Shown here piece by piece: positions 50,336 through 62,200 of a stretch of DNA of 64,000 nucleotides. The stretch comes from Bryoerythrophyllum caledonicum (taxonomy: Eukaryota; Streptophyta; Bryopsida; Pottiales; Pottiaceae): the NCBI GenBank assembly GCA_963971425.1, contig OZ020519.1, positions 9,502,028 to 9,566,027 of the forward strand, given 5' to 3'. Under the pieces are notes generated by a model, which saw only the letters and a program-made list of their open reading frames with translations, was not told where the DNA came from and did no database searches. The position numbers and the translations under genes were made by a program. The first letter of the stretch is position 1; each line of letters begins with the position of its first letter.

Positions 50336-51675
50336 GGGCCTTGGGCTCTTGTGTTATGTACTTTCCTTTTTGTTGATTTCCTCGTGTCTTGCCTTCGTTG
50401 CTTGTGTCTAGAGTCTTTGATGAGCTTGTTTGAGTGGACCGGGAGAGAGTTGAGTCCTCCTAGTGTGTCTTTGCTAGGTGTGCAAGGTTGTGACTTGTTG
50501 TGTGTTAAGTGATTGAGTATGAGCAGAGACATCCCGAGGGGCTAGGATATCCGGGTTAGATAGGTAGAGTGAGGTCCGGGACTTGTGCTCTAGACTTTTC
50601 ATCGGTGGGACCGGAAAGAGTTGCTTTATCGGATGGGATCCGGGAAGCCCGCGGCTATTTATGATAGCCTCCCTTAACTGGGAAGTGTTCGGATTGGTGG
50701 GGAGTAGGGGGTGACATCCCCCTTCTCTCGGTACACCGGGAGACATCCCGGCTAAGTCAAAGTCCGGAGAATACCGGGATTATTACCCTTGCAGTGGATG
50801 AATTCCGACGATCCCCATGGAAGGTTGTTTTGCTCATATGATTTGCTTAGTACTAACTTGTTGTGAGTCTTGTATCTTCTTGGTTTGATTCATTGGGTGT
50901 GGTTGTAGTTGGAACCCGGGCTTGCGTGATCAGTTTACCGGGACAAGTTCCCGGTAGATTGTGAAGACCGGTGAACCGGCTGCGACCTTTATAACTCTTT
51001 CAAGGTGTAGGGTTAGATTGTGGATATTGTGGCCTCTGGACTGCGAGAACGGAGGGCAGTGACTTTCCGGGCACTGTAAAAACTTACCGGAAATCTACTG
51101 TGACGCTCAACAGAGTTTAACTGAAACGCATATGGTTACTTGTTACCGGTTACTAAGGTACCGGGGAAGCCATCCTCCGGGATGTGTCGAGGTATTATGT
51201 GTGATTTGTTGTTAAGATTTAAAGAGTTTGATGCACGATAAAAATCCCTGGAAACGATCTGGTAAGGTGGGCTTGCTTAAGGTTAATTTCGGTTAATTTT
51301 GAAAATAACGAACCACTAGACTACGACAGGTCCGCCTCGGTGGAAGCTGTAGGGTGCCATGAGGTCCGCCCTTGCGCCCATGATGTCCGCCCTTGGTATG
51401 CCGATTATTTTTCTAGCTTGGGGGCGTGATCGCCTCCGGTTGAGGTGATCTGGTTAGCCCTGGAAGGAAAGAGTTTTTAAGATTGGGTCTAGGCTAAGGT
51501 CTGAGATCTCATTTATCCCTAGTAAGAATTTTAAACTAACCCCTTATTCCTCCTTCTCTAATTCTACTTAGGGGCTAGTCCTAGTTCAGATTGATGCCTT
51601 AACTAAAGCTTCCGGTTTAACTTTAACATCCTAAACTACCTAACTAAATTATTTTAAAAAATCTGTGGTACGACA

Positions 51676-53742
51676 CCCTGCTGCCAAAAATGATCCAAAG
51701 CAGACATCTACACTCATCATCACCCCAGATAAAAATTGGTACCAAAACTTTAAACAACAAATAAGTCCATTCCCAGACTCTCATATCATTGCCTTATTCA
51801 AAGCAGACTCTATACCATATGAAGATCGCACTATTCCACCTGAACTAAAAAGCCTAGAATTGAACCATCCACACTTCAAATTTATATATGTCCACCAACA
51901 AAATCAAACCTTTGGCACCCAAGAACAACTAGAAGAACTTTCCTCCATTGCAAAAACTCTAAACATACTTCGACTATACACAAAGTCGGTCCCACCAACA
52001 TCTACACAAACACCCATTAACAGAAACAAAAAATGGTCAAAACTAAATTACAACAACAATACACTTGATTACACTCTAACACCCCCACCCCTTCCAGACT
52101 ACCAAACTACCACCTCACCTAAATTTGACCCCGCAGATAGCTACTATACCGATGGTTCCTTCACACCGCCAAAACAAATCAGCCCGGGTAATTGGCATAG
52201 AGAATAGGCCGGCTATGGAATATACAACTCCACGAAAGAAATCAAATTAGCCAAAAGACTACATGGACTACAAAATATCCTCAGAGCAGAACTCATGGCC
52301 ATCCACAAAACACTGGAAATTGTCTCAACAAAATACAACAATGAACCGGTGCACATATTTACAGATTGCATTAACGCACTATATTTATTAAACATCCAAA
52401 TAACACAGCCTACCCTTCACAATAGCCACCCCGACCAAATCATACTAGAATCAATTATCCAAATGATACTAAAACAAAGACAAATCACAACTATCCACAA
52501 AGTTTGAGCCCATTCCAATATTGATGGTAACGAACAAGCAGATAAATTAGCAAAAGAAGGCCGAGAAAAATCACATAAAAATGCCAAGGATCCACACGAA
52601 CACGCTCACGCCACTCCATTCTACCTCCAAAAAGAAGACTGACCCTCCAAAGAAGACACCCCTGATAAAGGCCTCGTTAGATTCTTAAGCAAATACCTCA
52701 AAAAACAAAACCTACATAACAACCTTGACACAATCTCAGACAACTTCCCTAACATAGAAAAATGGACTAGTAACAACAACATAGACAATGAGCTCTCCAC
52801 AAATTTCTCAAAAAACCCCACCATCACCGACTCACAAATAACATGCCTTATCAAATTCTGAACTGAACAATACATGGGAAACGCCCGAAAACAACTCTTC
52901 TTTGGAATTGAAAGATTCCCATCCATAACATGTCCAACAATGCTTTTTTTTTCATTCGCCAGATTCTCTTTCGGCCACTGACATATCTTCCTTCCAAAAT
53001 TTAACCCAATCCACATCTCACAGCAAAGCGAATCTCTCAAAGTGTCGCCAAAAAAAAAGCTCTGATGCCCAATATGCACTTCCACGGATCCCGACACATG
53101 GCTACATGTCCTCCTTAAATGTCATAACCACCACATACACTCCTTAATTGTCAAAAGGCATAACAAAGCCGTATGGGAAATCCGTAAATTAATCACCTCC
53201 TATAACAAATCGACTCGAGATGTTTTATCCTCATAAATGCCGGCACCTTAACAACAACCCACTAGAAAATACGGTTCCACCATGGCTACTTCCATGTACA
53301 TGTGAAACTCAACGATGCCAGTGCAATGCTCGACTCAAAGCGGACATACTCTGCGTTAGAGGCCTACCATACAATGACCCCCCACCCAACCACATTAATC
53401 AAGAATACACCATCCAATTCATCGAATTCACGTACCGTAACGACAAATTCTCCCCAGAAACAATCGAAAATAAAATCAATAAATACCAACCCCTCATTGA
53501 TGACATTGTTGCCTTCGGACGGAAAGTGGACCCCCTTATTGTAATCACAGCCGCGCTTGCGCCACCACCTTTATCCCATCTATTAAAACCCTAGAAGATA
53601 CCTTCAAAATTCCTACTGACAAAATTACATACACCTTCAAAAATATTAACACCATTGCCATACAACATGCTATGTCCATCCTTCTACATAAACGCAAAAT
53701 CAAAAATAACCAAGCCCTTTCCGATACACATGACCCCTCATA
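51676..53742 (+). pseudogene. LINE ORF2 of copy C: RNase H, knuckle, restriction-like nuclease
   Basis: RNase H: YYTDGSFTPP, then a stop at 52205-52207; AELMAIHKTLE; IFTDCIN; a stop at 52504; DGNEQADKLAKEG. The knuckle is split by a 131-bp MITE at 52938. The restriction-like domain keeps KADIL (Pro of KPD lost), IEFTYRND and NKINKYQPL. It has several more stops and a frame change near 53550. Final stop near 53742. Confidence 0.8.
52938..53068. mobile_element. 131-bp MITE in LINE copy C
   Basis: Absent from copies A and B at the same place. It is flanked by CCAA on both sides (52934-52937 and 53069-53072). The ends are complementary: GCTTTTTTTTT near the left and AAAAAAAAAGC near the right, with further TTCGCC / GGCGA pairing. 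No coding capacity. Confidence 0.65.
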
Positions 53743-54042
53743 AAGTTACCACTTTACTTTTATTAATCTCTGACATGTGAAACACACCCCCCTCCCCATC
53801 TTTCCCTTCTCCCCATTTTTCTCCCTTCTCTCTCTCCTTCCCCCCTCCCTCCTCCCTTGCTACTCTTTTGTGTGTTGGTCTTGTGGTTTTTTGGCTACTT
53901 GTTACATAGTGTCTACCTCCGAGAGGGGGAAGTAGTTCCAGCTTACAAATTCCCTGTCCAGTGGGCATGGTCTTAGTAGTGGAACGAACAGACACTTCAT
54001 TCATGCAGGCCTCCTTCGAAGACCGGCATTCTTCTTCTTCAT
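53743..54042 (+). other. LINE copy C 3' UTR with terminal hairpin and TTC tail
   Basis: Pyrimidine-rich tract, then the family's 3' block (TAGTGTCTACCTCCGAGAGG ... CTTAGTAGTGGAACGAACAG). The end hairpin is ATGCAGG...CCGGCAT, in which the outer C-G pair of copies A and B is T-A; then TTCTTCTTCTTC. Confidence 0.8.
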
Positions 54043-54581
54043 AATCGCTAAAGGTCTGAAAAAGCCAAATTTGGGTTTGCAACATCATGTACACCTTTTG
54101 ACATACATGGTGTATGAATTGACGTACATCATGTACACCATTTGACATACAATAGTTAGAAAAGTTTGTGTTTGTATTGATCTCCAATCTAATGACACAT
54201 AGCATTTCAAGTTTAGATAACTATTGCATCTACTACATGTTTGAAAAGTTGCAAAATGGTAATGTATTCTACATGTGTGGCCTTTTATTGGCTTTGTCTA
54301 TTAAGGCAAAGCCTTCCTATCGACTTTCCCATCAACAAGAGCAAGGTTCAAAGTGATAACTACATTCCTGTTCACACTAGAATTCAACGACATTTGTCAT
54401 TAATCTCTCGACTTTCTTTCATCTACATGTTGAGTCAGTTGAGTCAGCGAAGGCTTATCTTCTGATGTCGCGTTGCTCGCTCGCACGGCGCATGGAGCGG
54501 CAGATCGAATCTATGGTTACAAGCAGCAACTCTAAAATCTTGTGCATCCAGGGATGCAAGTAGAGCGTGAATTTTTGAAAG

Positions 54582-54794
54582 TTGTGGGTGAAGGAGACAC
54601 CGCAAATGAGACGTTGCGATGGAATGGATGCTAGTGACGGAGCGCCGTGGGAGTGGATTTTTGAGTCGCTGCGAGCGGCGCAGGAGATGGCGTGGTTGAT
54701 TCCCAACCTCTTGGTTTTTGCGTCCACCACTTACATTGTTGTTGCTAGCTCCCGCCTCATGAGGTTGTTAACTGGAGATTTGAACTTGTTGTAA
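54582..54794 (+). other. Possible coding fragment of unknown function
   Basis: A 70-codon frame, richer in G+C than its AT-rich surroundings, encodes a peptide with a hydrophobic segment (MAWLIPNLLVFASTTYIVVA). It may be the last exon of a decayed host gene. I recognise no family and see no promoter or partner exons. Confidence 0.25.
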
Positions 54795-55530
54795 GGTCCC
54801 ATTAGTAATTTTTCGATGTTACTAAGTAGTTATGGCTTAAAAGTAAAACAGTGGATGAATTCCGACTGTGGATGAAACTGTCCAGACTGATAGTGGATGA
54901 AATTGTCTGGACTTTGGATGGAACTATCCGACATGGATGTCATCCGTCCGGACATCTCCATCCATTGTGGAGGATTAGGGTTTGGAGGGGGTAGAGAGCC
55001 ACCCCCTTGGACTTGGGGGCTCTCTTTTTTTTTTGGTGCGGATCTCTCTAGATTTGTTGCAACTAGAGAGTAGAGGTGTGGTTAGAGAGCTAGGAAGTGA
55101 AGCTAGTGTGTGGATCTTGAGTTGTAGTGAGTATGGAAGAGGTTTATGGAAGTTTGAGGAAGTAAAGCAAGACTTGGACACTATCTATTGTTTGTTTGTG
55201 TTAGTGTTGTGAATGTGTGAGTAGATCTAGTTGTTCAAAGAGCATTTGTGGTGAAACTTGGTTATGGTTATTGTAGATCTGGTCTAAATACACTAGATCT
55301 GATATAGATCTAGCTTGATCTACTATTCCCTAATCAAATCTAGTGTGTTAGAGCTAGAAGCAAGTCCGGATCTTTGTGGGTATAGTCTGAATTGTTGTAA
55401 TCTTCCGTGAAAACTCTTGATCTGTACGTTAAACCTAAGAAAAACAACAGAAACAAAGCCCCAACTTACTCCGAATTCAGATCTAGATTCAGATCTAGGT
55501 GGAATCTGAAGTTTTAGACCCAGTATAAGT
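54795..55530. other. Non-coding block with repeated TGGATGAAACTGTCC motifs
   Basis: GTGGATGAAACTGTCCAGACT-like text occurs three times at 54850-54935 in changing form, then a TTTTTTTTTT tract, then AGATCTAG-rich sequence. The look is that of LTR or TRIM remains but no ends or target duplication were found. Confidence 0.35.
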
Positions 55531-56250
55531 CATGTTCTGGACTTCTGTCTACTGTCTTGAAACATCAGTTTGATTAAACGTAGAGTAGATTGTCTTTCAC
55601 TTGAACTTGAGGTGAAATCTCCCTTTAACAAAGGTGTTGAATCGACATGACCTAAATGACACAAATTTCTCATAGTTTCCTCCTTTGGTAGTGGAGATTT
55701 GAGTGATCTTATGCAGCTGTTGTGTTGTCGTAGGTTGCGGACAACGTGACTTCGATTATGCAAGCCGTGTCAGACAGGTGGTTGTGCGTTGATGGCGCCA
55801 AAGCTTCACGCATTTGCGGCTTGACTTGCACCTTAGTAAGTCCAAGTAGCTATTTAATGCCAAGTTTCATAGTTTAGTATGAGGAGTACGCCACTCATCC
55901 GCCACTCATGTTCACTTGTACTAGATGAGGAAAGTTCTGGAGTGCCAGCTGTTGGTGTTTACCACTTGTGATTCTTGGCTTGCCCTCCTGCACTTCTTCC
56001 AAGGAACCATCACGTTGGCCTCAAGTGCGATTCTTCTAGGTGAAGAAGGCGGAGCTGAAACTGGCCGCGCAAAAGTAGAAGCGGTTGTTGCACTCGGGTA
56101 CGTTCCTCAAATTTCCAGACGAGACTTAGGTCAAGCTTTATTGAAGCTATTGCTGTTGAATTTTAGGTTATTTGTATACATTCACATGAGAGGATTTTTA
56201 AAAATTCCATGAATCTAAAAAAATACTCATGTATTTTGATTATCTATGTA
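55531..56250. other. Intergenic stretch with weak exon-like islands
   Basis: 55733-55845 and 55925-56100 are more GC-rich and have short open frames next to GT/AG signals. They could be decayed exons belonging with the dehydrogenase fragment at 56251, but I could not align them to it. Confidence 0.3.
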
Positions 56251-56414
56251 GTTTCACACAATGAAGAGTTTTTATTCTGCGTCTGAGGGATCTAAGGCGC
56301 TTGCGGATCAATTGGCTCAAAAGGCGGCTTCAGAGGGGTGCCAATAGTGTCGTTAGATCTAGGCATCTTGTATGGGCCCGACTCATTGACCAAAGGCAAC
56401 TTTCTGGTTGAGCT
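56251..56414 (+). pseudogene. Exon fragment of a dihydroflavonol-reductase-like (extended SDR) dehydrogenase
   Basis: Preceded by an acceptor (TATGTAG) and followed by a donor (CTG-GTATGT). In three phases it shows HNEEFLFC, then SEGSKALADQLAQKAASEG, then VPIVSLDLGILYGPDSLTKG. In the plant farnesol-dehydrogenase / DFR-like family the matching row is HNE.FFC.YE.SKA.AD..A..AASEG.PI..L.PG...GP..LT. The active-site Tyr of YxxxK corresponds to Ser here. Two frame jumps in 164 bp make it a pseudogene exon. Confidence 0.6.
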
Positions 56415-56890
56415 GGTATGTATGCCATCATCTCCTTTAGTAATTGTTCATTGAATTTTGACAATGAAATTGTGTGATGTACTTGAACTATCCAAAGTTG
56501 TGATAAGTTTTTGCCTATTTAGACTACTTTTTCCTCACTTAAAACCGATTTCCAAATCAATTGAGACATTTATGGCACTTGTTAAGTGCACTAAATTTGA
56601 GCATGTTTGCAGATGATTGAACAATTTAGCGGATGAATGCTAAAGTACCCTAGGATCCAAGAAAATAAGTTTTCCTTCTACAATGTAGATGATGTGGTTG
56701 TACAAGCTTATAGGAGACTTCCAACGAGTATTTACTTCTTCTATACAAGCAAGCAACTCCAAAACATTTACGAGTTTATGTATTTATGAGTTTTGAATTT
56801 TCAAGTTTTTAAGTTTTTGAGTTTTTAAACTTATCCAAGTTATTTAATTTATAAGTTTTGAGTTTGAATTTATGATATTTGAATTTCACA

Positions 56891-57265
56891 TATAGGAATT
56901 TATGAAATTTGAATTTATGATATTCCAAGTTATAATATTTAAATTTATGGTATTAGAATTTACGATATTTAAATTTCTGATATTTGAATTTCTGATAATT
57001 AAATTTCAAATATAGGAATTTATGATATTTGAATTTATGATATTCCAAGTTATAATATTTAAATTTATGGTATTTGAATTTATGATATTTAAATTTTTGA
57101 TATTTGAATTTCTGATAATTAAATTTCAGATATAGGAATTTATGATATTTGAATTTATGATATTCCAAGTTATAATATTTAAATTTATGGTATTTGAATT
57201 TATGATATTTAAATTTTTGATATTTGAATTTCTGATAATTAAATTTATAATATTTGAATTTATCA
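56891..57265. repeat. 120-bp AT-rich minisatellite, about three units
   Basis: TATAGGAATTTATGA starts at 56891, 57011 and 57131, exactly 120 bp apart. Units two and three are almost identical; unit one differs at several bases. Each unit is itself made of ~15-bp GATATTTGAATTTAT-type subunits. Similar but disordered text begins near 56770. Confidence 0.85.
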
Positions 57266-58990
57266 TATCCGGATTGATCAATTAGATTTTCGAGTTTCTA
57301 AATTTGCACTTTCAAAATTTAGAAATTTTAAATTAATGAGTTTTTTACTTTTTGAGTTTCTAAATTTTTAAGTTCCATTTGCATGTTGAAATATTGATAT
57401 AATTTGAATTCCAGAAAAAAATTCCATTAGTTGGAATTTATTGAGTATTATAAATGAAATTCTATATAATACTACAAGTTATGCATATTATATGTGCATG
57501 TTTTTATCACATTAATGATATAAAACGTATTCATTATGTAACTTGGATAAAGCATATGTTGAGAATTATTTTGTCAATATATAAGAACCTGAATAAGAGT
57601 GTGACTTCAAGAATCATACATACTTAAAACTAGAAGTTTTCCAAAGTACCTACCCTTGACAAATGTGATATATGTCTTTCATTGAAGGTATGGTGAGAAT
57701 GAAATTTACATTTGTATGAAGATCTTATCTTCTTGCACCTTTGTACTAAATTTCAAGAATTGCAAATATATATGCAAACGTGCCAAAGATGTGCACAAGT
57801 CCACCTCAAGATTGTTTGGAATTTCAAGGTTAAGGTTGTTGCCAAAAGGATGTTTCTATAGATTGAATTGAAGTATATTGCTTTCAAGAAAACAAAAGAA
57901 ATTGTACATGGAACTAAAATACCAGATATATAAAATGTATGATGATAATTTCAAATCAATATTTATTTTAATGTTATGAATAATTAGAGCTAATCAAAGG
58001 GCAATGTTGTATATAACATATATTCAATAAACTATTCAATTAAATTTAAAATTTAAATTATAATTAATTTTTAATCAAATGATTTTTGTTAAAGAAATTT
58101 TTATTTAGTGGTCAAAATTTGAATACTCAATCTTTCTTTGTCAATACAAACCATAAATAGAGATAATTTTCTTTCAATTAAATTTTCTTGCAAATCTTGA
58201 ACACGTTCCCATGGTTGCAATATGTATTTCCCATTCTTAAAATTTTTGCCAAGAGATGCAAGAAGAGAAGAGGTACGTGGGAGAATATTTTTTAAAATTT
58301 TCATTGGACTTATAGAAAAAAAGTTATACCACCTTAAAAAAATATTGACGAGTGTGGGCACATTGGGCAACTCCAAAAACTTTTGGTAGGACACTCTAGT
58401 AAATTTGATATTTTCAATACTAGAAAATAATGTTATTTCCTCTCATATTTTCAAAAATTATTTCTTGTCTTTAGTGAAAAATGCATTTTATCCCAAGTCC
58501 AAGATTTTATCTCATTGCCACCTTGGCATTGTGGATCAAGGAGCCAAGTTAACTTCTTCCTGTCCACATAAAACTTTGAGAACTTCATATCTGTCAAAAA
58601 AAAATTCCTACTACAAGACGTGGTAGAAACCTTCTTGATGACGATTCAGTTGTTTGTTCTTAAACATATTTTGTTCCCAAAAACTTAAAACGTGAATTGG
58701 CACCTTTTGAACCTCGACTCCTTGCACAAATTTTTTGAATGTGCTACACCCCTTTTCTACCTCTAAAAATTGGTGTACTAGGAGCTAATATCATGATCAA
58801 CATGATGATATAAAATTTAGACCTTGTGCAGTCCAAAACATGGCCACGAAGTGAAGTCAAAGTCTGCTGATCCGCTCAAGGAAGGGATGATAATGAACCA
58901 TATTTCTACTTTAAACACCATAATTCTTCAGTCCTTGCAGTCAAAGTTGATGAAATTTTGCTCGCTCCTAAATTGGTTTGTTTCTATCTA
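57266..58990. other. AT-rich intergenic DNA
   Basis: No gene or element boundary seen. Short open frames (58101-58394 -, 58405-58626 +) lack codon character. Confidence 0.5.
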
Positions 58991-59100
58991 CAACATACGA
59001 GAAAAGGGAAAGAAAAAGGAAAAGCAAGCTCAATAGACTTGGGAGAGGGAAAGAAAAGAAAAAGCAAGACTTGGGAAAGGGAAAGAAAAAGGAAAAGCGA
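58990..59100 (+). repeat. Purine-rich repeat upstream of SDA1
   Basis: Three runs of GGGAAAGAAAAAGGAAAAGC-like sequence separated by AGACTTGGGA, ending about 120 bp before the SDA1 start codon. GA-rich tracts near plant starts can be promoter or 5' UTR elements; no role shown. Confidence 0.6.
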
Positions 59101-59222
59101 TACATAGCCTTTTTGGTACACCATGTACGTTTGCACTTCATGTGCGTCGACCTAACTTCACCACCACCATCGCTACGTTGCCTGCCTGCCAGTGAGAGTG
59201 CGGGCGAGAGGAGAGCGTCGCG

Positions 59223-62200
59223 ATGGTGGCGGGTTTGACAGTGGCCTCGGGCGGGCGCGGGGCGGAGCGCATCGGCGACCTACTGGCGCTCCAGGGGCGC
59301 TGCAAGCGCGACCCGGAGGGCTACGAGAGCGAGCTGCTGCTGCAGCTGCGTCACTTCGACGCCTGCCTGGCCATTTTCCTGCTGCAGCCGTCCACGGCGG
59401 GCGCTAGCAACTCCGCCGCCAGCGACCCCGGTGCGGCCAAGGAGATGGCCGACATGGCCATGTTCCTCGCGCACATGACGCCCGTGTACCCGCAGCACCT
59501 CAGCAAGTTCCCGCAGCAGCTGCTGCAGCTCTTGAAGTCGCACGGCGCTACCATCCAGGCGTTTCTGCGCCGGCAGCTCACGCAGGCGCTCGTTCTGTTG
59601 CGCAACCGGAAGGTAGGGTTTAGGGTTTTTCGCGGATTATTGCACCAGGATTGACGTTAAGGTTTGGAACTGACTCCTGGTCCATGGAACTTCAGTTTGG
59701 TAGACGATCGTGTTCTCAGGAATCTTGCGTATTTGCACGATGGTTTAGGGTTGCACATTTGTTTTGAGGAATTGATGCTGCTTTTTAGACGATGATTGAC
59801 GTTAGGGTTAGAAATTGACTCCTGTTAGTCACGTTGATGGAGTTTTCAGGAAGCTTACGCACTCGCGTGATGGCTTAGGTGTGCGTTTTAGGAATTGCTG
59901 TTGTTTGTTGGACGAGGTTTGACGTTAGGGTTTTGGATTGCTCCTAGCAGATGATTAGCTTGGTAGATGCGTTGCCGGTTTTGATGGAGCTTCAGCTTGG
60001 TGGCGATCGCGTCCTCAGGAAGCTTGCGTACGCGCACGTTGTGCAAGACATTCGCCGTCTGAACATCAAGAACAAGAACGATCCTGTCACGAAGCCGCTT
60101 CAAAACATTTTGTTCAACTTGCTGCAGGTATGAAAGGTTTCCAGGGTTTAGGGTTTTAGTTTTTGCTTTGTTGGATGCTGATCGGGGTGGGATTGACAGG
60201 AGGACAATGAGAATAAATCCAAGCGGGCGCTGGCGGTGCTGGCGGAGCTCAACCGACGGAAAGTGTGGGTTGATGAGCGGACCTCCAATGCGATATGCAA
60301 TGCTTGCTTTCATAAGTCTTCGAGGATCATGATAAGTGCGCTTCGATATCTTCTCGGTTACGACCAGGCTGTGGAGGAAGAAGACGAAGATGACTCAAGT
60401 GACGATGACGACGATGATGCGACTAAGAACGCAGGCGTCCCAGCTGTGAGTAAGGAGGAAGTTTACAAGGCGTACAAGAAAGGTACAAATTCCAGTAAGC
60501 GGAAGAAGCAAGCGAAGCTAGAGAGAGTAATGCGGAGTTTGGCGAAGCAGCAACGGAATAAGTCTCGGGAAATGGACCACGGTTCTCATGCTCCTCTGCA
60601 GCATGTGCACGATCCTCAAAACTTCGCAGAGAAGCTGTTCAGGCGTCTCCAAGGCTGCACGGAACGCTTTGAAGTGAAGCTCATGATGATGACAGTGATC
60701 TCAAGGGCTGTAGGTCTCCATAAACTGATTCTCCTCAACTTTTATCCGTACCTGCAACGGTACATTCAGCCTCACCAGCGGGACGTTACGCAATTGCTTG
60801 CTGCAGCTGTGCAGGCGTGCCATGATGATGTGCCTCCGGATGCGGTTGAGTCCATGATTCGACAGCTTGTGAATCAGTTTGTTCATGACCGCGCTCGGCC
60901 TGAGGTCATGGCGGTGGGTCTGAATGTGGTGCGTGAGATATGCATGCGTATACCGTTGATAATGACGAAGGAGCTGTTGACGGATTTAGCTCTGTATAAG
61001 AAGTCTCGGGAGAAGGCTGTTTCAGCCGCTGCTCGGTCCATCATAGCAGTCTATCGTCAGGTCTTCCCAGCGCTTTTGGACAAGAAAGACAGGGGCCGTG
61101 GTGCGGATCTGACGGTGCAACCGAAAGCCTTTGGTGAGAAGGTGGTTTCAGAAGGTATAGCTGGAGTTGAGCTGCTTCAAGATGGTGAGAGTGGCAGTGA
61201 CGAGGATGAAGATGGCGAGAGTGGTAGTGACGATGAGGATGTTGGTAGTGATGATAAGGACGAAGCCATGGAAAGTGGCGAGGAAGATGGGTCTGAGGTG
61301 ATTGAAGATGAGGAAATGGGTAGCGAGGTTGAGGCGGACGACTCAGATGAAGCTGGCAGTAGCGACATGGAAGGTAATTCTTGTATAATGCCCTGTTCAC
61401 TAGTCACTCTCAATGTCTGTCTTGCATTAGTAGTCTTCTGTCCTGGAGCCTTTTCTTGGACTGTCTCATTAGTGGAAAAGCGGTTAAGCTGATTTACATT
61501 GGAGCAGGTTTATCATGATAGCCATATCATACATTTAAAGTGCAATTGGTCGTGATTACAGAGCCTGATGACGAGAGTGGTTCGGAGGAAGAAGACGAAT
61601 CTGGTAGATTCTCACGGAAGAGGAAGAATGACAGCGATGCAGCCGAACTTGAGGATGATGCTGGCCCTTCAGGTACATTGCAAAAGAGGCAAAAACTTGA
61701 AAACTCAAAAGTGGAAGAACCAGCAAATACTAGCCAGAGTTTACGACACCTGAAAAAAATGTATGCTGCAAAGGTTGAGAAGCAGTTGGTGACTGAAGTA
61801 GTAAGTCGTGACGGAGATGGGATTCTTTCAAATGAAGACTTCCAGAGAATTCGAGATCTGCAGGTAACTAGAGCTCGTCAATAGCTTCAAATTTCTACCT
61901 GGTTGATTGTGTTCTCACGGTTGTTTCGTGCTCTGGTATGTTTCAATTTGTATATGGTTTCCAATAGTTTACTTGTGTTGTTTGGCCGACTGTCAAGCTT
62001 TGTGTAGAAGTTGAGGCAGAGGCATAGTATCAACTTCCAAAATTCTGGACAGAGATAACTCGGGTTGTGTCTGTAAAATTTGGTACTAAGCAAGCTTTAC
62101 ATTGGTACTGTACAGGCAAAACGTGCAGCAAAGTCAGCTATGTCAGAGCATGGTTTGAGCAAAGCCGGCCAATTCCGAAAAGATATTGCCGTTAAGCTTG

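Larger units (their letters stand above)
47938..51328. mobile_element. Candidate nested element within the 8.7-kb element
   Basis: The block begins TGTGGGAGTC (with the palindrome GTGGGAGT...ACTCCCAC) and ends CTACGACA, i.e. TG...CA, and interrupts two similar GTCCGCC repeat units. No target duplication is visible, so the left border is tentative. It has no clear coding region: AT-rich poly-purine, CCCGGGTA-rich, pyrimidine-rich and CCGG/ACCGG-rich parts follow one another. It could be a long solo LTR of an LTR element; fossil. Confidence 0.4.
42973..51675. mobile_element. 8.7-kb element with TG...CA ends and 5-bp TSD (LTR-retrotransposon kin or unclassified)
   Basis: Begins TGTCGTA and ends TACGACA, flanked by CCCTG on both sides (42968-42972 and 51676-51680). 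Removing it restores the LINE sequence exactly. TG...CA ends with a 5-bp duplication are typical of LTR retrotransposons, yet I find no direct-repeat LTR pair and no protease, RT or integrase. It carries a degraded minus-strand coding region (44656-46681), several short tandem arrays and probably a nested element (47938-51328). It may be a non-autonomous, LTR-flanked derivative or a long solo LTR; a cut-and-paste element with TGT ends is the alternative. Broken; a few breaks in the coding part. Perfect TSD, so younger than LINE C. Confidence 0.6.
37151..54042 (+). mobile_element. LINE copy C, 5'-truncated, split by three later insertions
   Basis: Similarity to copies A and B starts inside the RT domain near 37151 and ends with the same 3' block and (TTC)4 tail at 54031-54042. 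Pieces: 37151-38758, 42058-42972 and 51676-54042. Inserted are a pogo-like element, an 8.7-kb TG...CA element and a 131-bp MITE. 5' truncation is usual for LINEs and reflects incomplete reverse transcription. No target duplication could be made out. Confidence 0.85.

Noticed and set aside
52621-53097. Minus-strand 158-codon frame as a gene
   Set aside because: It is antisense to the LINE C RNase H/knuckle region and crosses the MITE; the same antisense frames occur in A and B because of G-poor coding.
54982-55212. 76-codon + frame at 54982 as a gene
   Set aside because: It overlaps the repeat-like block with a poly-T tract and has no recognisable features.
56891-57265. CRISPR-like array
   Set aside because: Units are contiguous with no unique spacers and lie in a plant nuclear context.
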